Shown here: positions 58,945-64,000 of the stretch, in pieces
How positions within the stretch are numbered: the stretch's first letter is position 1
Layout of the letters: every line of letters begins with the position of its first letter
From: an uncultured Oscillospiraceae bacterium
GTDB taxonomy: Bacteria; Bacillota; Clostridia; Oscillospirales; Oscillospiraceae
Length of the DNA: 64,000 nucleotides
Reading direction: 5' to 3'
Assembly: GCA_934589145.1 (NCBI GenBank)
Contig: CAKTNW010000004.1
Span: 50,730 to 114,729, forward strand
The notes under the pieces: generated by a model
Told to the model about the DNA's origin: nothing
The model's database searches: none
Seen by the model: only the letters and a program-made list of their open reading frames with translations
Translations under genes and position numbers: made by a program

Positions 58945-61350
58945 ATGGAAAAGCAAATTAAAATTGCCCTCGCGGGCAACCCAAACTCCGGTAAAACGAC
59001 GCTGTTCAACGCGTTGACCGGCTCCAACCAGTTCGTGGGCAACTGGCCCGGCGTTACGGTGGAGAAGAAGGAAGGCAAGCTGAAGAAGCATGATGACGTG
59101 ACCATCATGGACTTGCCCGGCATTTACTCCCTGTCCCCCTACACCCTGGAGGAAGTGGTGGCCCGTAACTATCTGATCACCGAGCGCCCCGATGCCATCC
59201 TGAACATCATCGACGGCACCAACCTGGAGCGTAACCTGTACCTGACCACCCAGCTGACCGAGCTGGGCATCCCCGTGGTCATCGCCATCAACATGATGGA
59301 TATCGTGAAGAAGAACGGCGACGAGATCAACGTGGCCGAGCTGTCCCGCCAGTTGGGCTGCCAGATCGTGGAGATCTCCGCCCTGAAGGGCACCGGCGTC
59401 ATGGAGGCTGCCGAGGCTGCCATCGCCGCCGCCAAGAACGGCAAGACCGTTCCCATGCACACCTTCTCCGGCCCCGTGGAGCACGCCATCGCCCATATCG
59501 AGGAGGCCGCCGTCCACAGCATGCCCGAGGAGCAGCAGCGCTGGTACGCCATCAAGATCTTTGAGCGCGACGACAAGGTGCTGGCGCAGATGAACATCCC
59601 CGCCGAGACCATGGCGCACATCGAGACCGACATCAAGGCTGCCGAGAAGGAACTGGACGACGACGCCGAGTCCATCATCACCAACGAGCGCTACGTCTAC
59701 ATCGCCGAGGTCATCAAGAGCTGCTATAAGAAGAAGAACAAGGGCGAGCTGTCTGTCTCCGATAAGATCGACCGTGTCGTCACCAACCGCTGGCTGGGCC
59801 TGCCCATCTTCGCCATCGTCATGTTCCTGGTGTACTACATCGCCATGATGACCGTGGGCTCCGCCGCCACCGACTGGGCCAACGACGGTCTGTTCGGCGA
59901 TGGCTGGCACCTGTTCGGCATCGGCTCCGCTGAGTACAGCGAGGTGGCCGACGCCTATGGCGAGGCATCCCTGATCGTGGACGGCTATGACGCCTACATC
60001 GAAGAGAACGGCGCTCTGGCCGCCGACGGCACTTTCACCTATGACGTGGAGGACGAGGAGACCCTGGCTGTCGAGACCGAGACCGCTACCCTGGCCGACT
60101 ATGAGGAAGCCAAGGCCACCCTGGATGAGATCGGCGACGAGCCCGATCCCGCCGACTACGGCGTCTGGGTCCCCGGTATTCCTGTTCTGATCGGCAACGG
60201 CCTGGAGGCCACCGGTGCGTCCGAGTGGCTGAGCGGCCTGATCCTTGACGGTATCGTCGCCGGTGTCGGCGCGGTGCTGGGCTTCGTTCCCCAGATGCTG
60301 GTGCTGTTCCTGCTGCTGGCCTTCCTGGAAGCCTGCGGCTACATGGCCCGTATCGCCTTCGTGCTGGACCGTATCTTCCGCAAGTTCGGTCTGTCCGGTA
60401 AGTCCTTCATCCCCATGCTGATCGGTACCGGCTGCGGTATCCCCGGCGTTATGGCTTCCCGTACCATCGAGAATGAACGCGACCGCCGTATGACCATCAT
60501 GACCACCACCTTCATCCCCTGCGGCGCCAAGGTGCCCTTCATCTCCATGATCGCCGGCGCCATCTTCGGCGGCAGCGCTCTGGTGGCCACCTCCGCTTAC
60601 TTCATCGGCATGGCTGCCATCATCGTCTCCGGTATCATCCTGAAGAAGACCAAGATGTTCGCCGGTGATCCCGCTCCCTTCGTTATGGAGCTGCCCGCAT
60701 ACCACTGGCCCACTCTGGGCAACGTCCTCCGCTCCATGTGGGAGCGCGGCTGGTCCTTCATCAAGAAGGCCGGCACCATCATCCTGCTGTCCACCATCTT
60801 CGTGTGGTTCACCACCTACTTCGGCTGGGTCGACGGCCAGTTCCAGATGCTGTCTGAGGAGCAGATCGACGGCTCCATCCTGGCCAAGATCGGCAACGCC
60901 ATCGCCTGGATCTTCGCGCCTCTGGGCTGGGGCAACTGGCAGTCCGTCGTGGCTTCCATCACCGGCCTGATCGCCAAGGAGAACATCGTCGGTACCTTGG
61001 GTATCCTGTTCGGCAACGGCGACGGTACTGTGTACCAGGCCATGGGTGCTGCCTTCAACGGTGTCACCGGTTACTCCTTCATGGTGTTCAACCTGCTGTG
61101 CGCCCCCTGCTTCGCAGCCATCGGCGCCATCAAGCGTGAGATGAACAACCGCAAGTGGACCTGGTTCGCCATCGGCTATCAGTGCGGCTTCGCTTACCTG
61201 ATCGCTCTGATGATCAACCAGTTCGGCGGCTGGTTCCTGGGCGCCGGCAATATCATCGGCACCATCGTGGCCGTCATCGTTCTGGCCGGTCTGCTGTACA
61301 TGCTGTTCCGTCCCTACAAGGACGCCACCAAGCTGAGCGTGAAGATGTAA
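58945..61350 (+). CDS. feoB: FeoB ferrous iron transporter
   Basis: 801 aa. N-terminal G domain with GNPNSGKT (about 11-18), DLPG (56-59) and NMMD (116-119), a helical GDI-like region, then membrane helices. Transports Fe(II) driven by or regulated by GTP. An acidic insert of about 100 residues (about 309-412) rich in Asp, Glu, Ala and Tyr follows the first membrane helix. Fe ligand block ACGYMARIAFVLD and GCGIPGVMASR are present. Codons are strongly optimised, suggesting high expression. AAAGGAGC sets the ATG at 58945. The DtxR-like boxes lie upstream of the operon. Confidence 0.97.
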   Translation: MEKQIKIALAGNPNSGKTTLFNALTGSNQFVGNWPGVTVEKKEGKLKKHDDVTIMDLPGIYSLSPYTLEEVVARNYLITERPDAILNIIDGTNLERNLYLTTQLTELGIPVVIAINMMDIVKKNGDEINVAELSRQLGCQIVEISALKGTGVMEAAEAAIAAAKNGKTVPMHTFSGPVEHAIAHIEEAAVHSMPEEQQRWYAIKIFERDDKVLAQMNIPAETMAHIETDIKAAEKELDDDAESIITNERYVYIAEVIKSCYKKKNKGELSVSDKIDRVVTNRWLGLPIFAIVMFLVYYIAMMTVGSAATDWANDGLFGDGWHLFGIGSAEYSEVADAYGEASLIVDGYDAYIEENGALAADGTFTYDVEDEETLAVETETATLADYEEAKATLDEIGDEPDPADYGVWVPGIPVLIGNGLEATGASEWLSGLILDGIVAGVGAVLGFVPQMLVLFLLLAFLEACGYMARIAFVLDRIFRKFGLSGKSFIPMLIGTGCGIPGVMASRTIENERDRRMTIMTTTFIPCGAKVPFISMIAGAIFGGSALVATSAYFIGMAAIIVSGIILKKTKMFAGDPAPFVMELPAYHWPTLGNVLRSMWERGWSFIKKAGTIILLSTIFVWFTTYFGWVDGQFQMLSEEQIDGSILAKIGNAIAWIFAPLGWGNWQSVVASITGLIAKENIVGTLGILFGNGDGTVYQAMGAAFNGVTGYSFMVFNLLCAPCFAAIGAIKREMNNRKWTWFAIGYQCGFAYLIALMINQFGGWFLGAGNIIGTIVAVIVLAGLLYMLFRPYKDATKLSVKM

Positions 61351-61402
61351 TTCACACCCGCGATATCACCTACTTACCAATTCTGAGAAAGGAGCGCTTG
61401 CC

Positions 61403-61558
61403 ATGCTGGCTGATATTCTGATTTGTCTTGTTCTGATTGCCATTGTCACTTCCATTGTCCACTCCCTCATTAAAAACAAAAAGCAGGGCAAGAGCCTTTG
61501 CTCCGGAGCCTGCACTGGCAACTGCGCGCACTGCGGCGGCCATTGCAGCCACAAATAA
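61403..61558 (+). CDS. FeoB-associated Cys-rich membrane protein
   Basis: 51 aa. One membrane helix (about 3-23, ADILICLVLIAIVTSIVHSL) followed by a basic stretch and a Cys-rich tail with five Cys (CSGAC, GNCAHC, HC). Small proteins of this form occur after feoB in many Clostridia; a metal-handling or redox role is inferred. AAAGGAGC precedes the ATG by 8 bp; the gene starts 52 bp after feoB. Confidence 0.85.
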   Translation: MLADILICLVLIAIVTSIVHSLIKNKKQGKSLCSGACTGNCAHCGGHCSHK

Positions 61559-61590
61559 GAAAAACGGCCGTCGAAAGACGGCCGTTTTTC
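61559..61590 (+). terminator. Intrinsic terminator of the feo operon
   Basis: Stem AAAAACGGCCGTC/GACGGCCGTTTTT with loop GAAA, then TC. Confidence 0.9.
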
Positions 61591-61611
61591 ATGGGCGGCA
61601 GAGAGATTATA

Positions 61612-61792
61612 CGGCGGCATGTGGTCATGCCGCCCTACGAATGGGTGCGGTGAGCCTGCGTAGGGCGGGGTGACCACACCCCGCCGCATGAGACGGTGCG
61701 GTAAACGTGCGTAGGGGAGGGGCTCTGCCCCTCCCGCCCGGTGGACGCAAGTGTTTCCGTACTTGGCGGGCGGGGTAGAACCCCGCCCCTAC
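61612..61792. repeat. Four-hairpin composite palindromic element, copy 2
   Basis: Same four-stem order as at 55765-55937: GGCGGCATG/CATGCCGCC (61614-61632) with CTAC after it; GTAGGG-led GGCGGGGTG/CACCCCGCC (61660-61685); GTAGGGG-led GGAGGGGC/GCCCCTCC (61711-61738); GGGCGGGG/CCCCGCCC (61768-61786) with CTAC after it. No ORF is supported in the stretch; a start within it for the TetR gene was rejected. Confidence 0.75.
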
Positions 61793-61846
61793 GAGAGGAT
61801 ACAGAATCACACTCTCCCGACTTTCGCAGTGTAAACAGACAAATGC

Positions 61847-61875
61847 TTGACACCGTTCCGGTTTCACGCTATGAT
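61847..61875 (+). promoter_or_regulatory. Sigma-A promoter of the TetR gene
   Basis: TTGACA at 61847-61852, 17-bp spacer, TATGAT at 61870-61875, adjacent to a further TATAAT. Confidence 0.75.
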
Positions 61876-61911
61876 ATAATCCGTAATCATTCATTGAGGG
61901 GTTCACCGAGT

Positions 61912-62514
61912 ATGGCAGAAAGACTGACCCCCCGCAAGCAGCAGGCGCTGGAGATGCGCAGCCGCATCCAGAATGTGGCCCTGGATCTGTTTGACCGGGA
62001 GGGATTTGAAAATGTATCCGTGGAGGAGATCGCCCAGAAGGCGGGCTGCTCTGTGGGCAATATCTATCACTACTTCAAAAGCAAGGACGAGCTGGCCATC
62101 CAGGTCACCAGCCATGTGGACGCGGCGTACCTGACGCTGGAGGCGGAGTATCTGGCGGATACCGCCCGTTCCGCACGGGAGAAGCTGCTGGACTTCGTGG
62201 GCCAGTCCCTGCGGATCAGCAGCAGCGACCCGGTGCTGTACAAGGCGTTTATCCACGCCATGAAATACCCGGAGCAGGGCGCGCTGCAGCGCAACGAGCA
62301 CCGCATCTATTACCGGGTGCTCTCCGAGCTGGTGGAGCTGTGCCGCCGGGAGGGCGGCATCGCTCGGCAGTATGATAACGACACGGTGGTGGAGTATCTG
62401 GTGACGCTGCACCGCGGCACGCTGCTGGAGTGGCGCATCTACGAGGGGCGGTTCGACATCGCCCGGCACGGCATGGCCATGGCAGAGATCCTGCTGCGGG
62501 GGTTGGAGGCGTAA
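61912..62514 (+). CDS. TetR/AcrR family transcriptional regulator
   Basis: 200 aa. N-terminal HTH: VALDLFDREGFENVSVEEIAQKAGCSVGNIYHYFKSKDELA. The C-terminal domain (about 65-200) is a helical ligand-binding dimerisation region with no specific match. GAGGGG lies 11 bp before the ATG at 61912. A terminator follows, so butyrate kinase downstream has its own promoter. Targets are unknown; the adjacent four-hairpin element lies upstream of the promoter. Confidence 0.93.
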   Translation: MAERLTPRKQQALEMRSRIQNVALDLFDREGFENVSVEEIAQKAGCSVGNIYHYFKSKDELAIQVTSHVDAAYLTLEAEYLADTARSAREKLLDFVGQSLRISSSDPVLYKAFIHAMKYPEQGALQRNEHRIYYRVLSELVELCRREGGIARQYDNDTVVEYLVTLHRGTLLEWRIYEGRFDIARHGMAMAEILLRGLEA

Positions 62515-62523
62515 CAACATAGA

Positions 62524-62572
62524 CAGGCGTTTGGTCGATTTCACGACCGAACGCCTTCTTTTTTTGTTCACA
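62524..62572 (+). terminator. Intrinsic terminator after the TetR gene
   Basis: Stem AGGCGTTTGGTCG/CGACCGAACGCCT, then a long T run. Confidence 0.9.
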
Positions 62573-62616
62573 ACGCCGATATTTGAAAAGACGTGGGAAA
62601 AGAGGGGGCAACGCCG

Positions 62617-62645
62617 TTGACAAACCGGACGGAAAGTGCAATACT
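62617..62645 (+). promoter_or_regulatory. Candidate promoter of the buk gene
   Basis: TTGACA at 62617-62622, 17-bp spacer, AATACT at 62640-62645 (a weak -10). Confidence 0.55.
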
Positions 62646-62724
62646 GTGAATAGTTCATTAAGTGATTCGGTGAAATTTTTGACGAAGTATTCGATGAAAT
62701 AAGAGAAAGAGAGGGAACCCCCAT

Positions 62725-63780
62725 ATGAAGATCCTTGTCATCAACCCCGGCGCCACCAGCACCAAGATCGCCGTGTTCGAGGAGGACCAGCAGCTCTATA
62801 AGCTGGGCATTGACCACTCCGCCGAGGAGCTGGATCAGTTCGAGCGGGTCATCGACCAGGCGGACTACCGCAAGAACGCCATTCTGAACGCGGTCACCGA
62901 GGCCGGCTATAAGCTGGAGGACTTTGACGCGGTGTGCGGCCGCGGCGGCCTGTACCGCCCCATCCCCAGCGGCACCTACGCCGTCAACGACAAGGTGATG
63001 CACGATGTGGAGACCGCTCCCTATGGTGAGCATCCCTCCAACCTGGGCGCGTATCTGGCCAAGAAGCTGGGTGACATGGTGGGCATCCCCGCTTTCTTTG
63101 TGGATCCCGTGTGCGTGGACGAGATGACCGAGATCGCCCACTACACCGGCTTTGCCGAGTTCCGCCGCCTGTGCCAGTTCCACGCCCTGAACCACAAGTC
63201 CATCGGCCGCAAGGCCGCCAAGGAGCTGGGCAAGAAGTACGAGGACGTGAACCTGATCGTGTGCCATCTGGGTGGCGGCGTCAGTGTGGGCGCCCACCAG
63301 AAGGGCCGCGTTGTGGACGTGTGCAACGTGAAGGACGAGGGCTCCATGGGCATGGACCGCGCCGGCGGCCTGCCGGTCAACCAGCTCATCAGCTACTGCT
63401 TCAGCGGCAAGACCAAGGACGAGGTGAAAAAGACCTTCGGCCGCCGCGCCGGTATGCTGTCCTATCTGGGTACTACCGATTTCCGCGTCATCTGCGCCAA
63501 GGTGGTGGAGGGCGATCCCAAGTATGTGGAGGCATATCAGGCCCTGGTCTATCAGCTTTCCAAGGACATCGGCGCCATGGCCGCCGTGCTGCACTTCGAC
63601 GTGGACGCCATCGTGTTCACCGGCGGCATGGCCTATGAGCAGTTCTTCTGCGACGACATCACCGCCTATGTGGGCAAGATCGCCCAGACCATCCGCCTGC
63701 CCGGCGAGGAGGAGATGCGTTCTCTGGCCGAGGGCGCGCTGCGTGTGCTCCACGGCGAGCAGGAGGCCAGCGTTTATTGA
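62725..63780 (+). CDS. buk: Butyrate kinase
   Basis: 351 aa acetokinase-fold enzyme that converts butyryl phosphate plus ADP to butyrate plus ATP (also branched-chain acids in some). Opens with MKILVINPGATSTKIAVFEE, the NPGATSTK phosphate-binding loop, and contains GGLYRPIPSGTY, HALNHKSIGR (catalytic His-Arg region), VCHLGGGVSVGAHQKGRVVD and DEGSMGMDRAGGLP (specific for butyrate kinases). GTGG-type VFTGGMAYE ends the ATPase core. No phosphate butyryltransferase (ptb) is seen in the window. AGAGAGGGAACC precedes the ATG. Confidence 0.97.
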   Translation: MKILVINPGATSTKIAVFEEDQQLYKLGIDHSAEELDQFERVIDQADYRKNAILNAVTEAGYKLEDFDAVCGRGGLYRPIPSGTYAVNDKVMHDVETAPYGEHPSNLGAYLAKKLGDMVGIPAFFVDPVCVDEMTEIAHYTGFAEFRRLCQFHALNHKSIGRKAAKELGKKYEDVNLIVCHLGGGVSVGAHQKGRVVDVCNVKDEGSMGMDRAGGLPVNQLISYCFSGKTKDEVKKTFGRRAGMLSYLGTTDFRVICAKVVEGDPKYVEAYQALVYQLSKDIGAMAAVLHFDVDAIVFTGGMAYEQFFCDDITAYVGKIAQTIRLPGEEEMRSLAEGALRVLHGEQEASVY

Positions 63781-63860
63781 TCCCGTTTTTCAACAGCAAG
63801 TGACATATAGCGCAATGTAAGAGTAAGAGTAAGAAAAAAGAAGAAAGGTGGAAGAAAACT

Positions 63861-64000
63861 ATGAAACATCTGATGTCCGGTAACGAGGCCACCGCCCGTG
63901 GCGTCTACGAAGCCGGTATCAAAGTCTGCTCCGCGTATCCCGGCACCCCCAGCACCGAGATCCTGGAGAACATGCCCCAGTACGGCAAGGACGTGTACTG
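63861..64000 (+). CDS. iorA: Indolepyruvate:ferredoxin oxidoreductase alpha subunit (partial)
   Basis: First 46 codons of a gene cut by the right edge. The N-terminus, MKHLMSGNEATARGVYEAGI followed by SAYPGTPSTEILE, is the conserved thiamine-enzyme start of IorA, which oxidises arylpyruvates to aryl-acetyl-CoA in amino-acid fermentation. GAAAGGTGG precedes the ATG by 7 bp. Starts 80 bp after buk and could be transcribed with it. Confidence 0.9.
   Translation, partial: MKHLMSGNEATARGVYEAGIKVCSAYPGTPSTEILENMPQYGKDVY

Noticed and set aside
61741-61911. Longer N-terminal extension of the TetR gene (57 extra codons)
   Set aside because: It runs through the palindromic element and promoter and lacks an RBS; ATG 61912 has GAGGGG.
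1-64000. tRNA, rRNA or insertion sequences
   Set aside because: No such structures or transposase genes were recognised; I cannot run a covariance or homology search.

Overview
The window is GC-rich DNA from a low-redundancy bacterial chromosome, most likely a gut Clostridia species of the Oscillospiraceae type (inference). The support is a ctsR-mcsA-clpC stress operon, a class B sortase with an (S/P)PxTG-type substrate, YhgE/Pip proteins, a DUF4179/ECF pair, butyrate kinase and the start of indolepyruvate:ferredoxin oxidoreductase, all in a high-GC Firmicute context. I saw no rRNA, tRNA, CRISPR array, phage or insertion sequence. Two regions carry arrays of short palindromes.

Layout. 0-13 kb: partial aldo/keto reductase, TrkA potassium-uptake protein, a small HTH regulator, a three-gene YhgE/Pip membrane operon divergent from a PadR/DUF1700 pair, a small secreted protein, a 56-aa YtxH-like protein, and a three-gene run (degenerate PyrF-like protein, histidine phosphatase-GNAT fusion, YgiQ radical SAM). 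13-19 kb: a membrane protein of unknown function, a palindrome-rich gap, then ctsR-mcsA-clpC behind a sigma-A promoter bracketed by CtsR boxes; mcsB is absent. 19-27 kb: one 2487-aa surface protein with InlB-like repeats and eight 172-residue tandem units.

27-39.4 kb is a cell-envelope region. A minus-strand operon of eight genes runs from tandem promoters: PglF/CapD-like epimerase, CpsB-type phosphatase, an Ig-like membrane protein, two consecutive tyrosine kinases with Tyr-Gly-rich tails, an S26-type peptidase, an ABC exporter and galE. Divergent from it are a 73-aa sortase substrate, class B sortase and an LCP ligase. No glycosyltransferase, flippase or polymerase is present.

39.4-48.3 kb is the most unusual part. 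A 1776-aa secreted GH20-type glycosidase, preceded by a coupled 30-codon leader ORF, is followed by an 81-aa four-cysteine peptide, a lipoprotein, an HPr-kinase-like protein, a radical SAM/SPASM enzyme and a PqqD-like chaperone. This looks like a RiPP (ribosomally made, modified peptide) pathway. The S26 peptidase and ABC exporter in the opposite operon could be its missing maturation and export functions (inference).

48.3-64 kb: DUF4179 protein with its ECF sigma factor, a transglutaminase-like lipoprotein, aspartate aminotransferase, NhaC-type antiporter, nitrilase-type amidase, a small Smr protein, phosphoesterase-endonuclease IV-YlmH, an iron-uptake operon (two FeoA, FeoB, Cys-rich FeoB partner) behind three DtxR-like boxes, a TetR regulator, butyrate kinase and partial iorA. 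Two copies of a four-hairpin composite palindromic element sit at about 55.8 and 61.7 kb.
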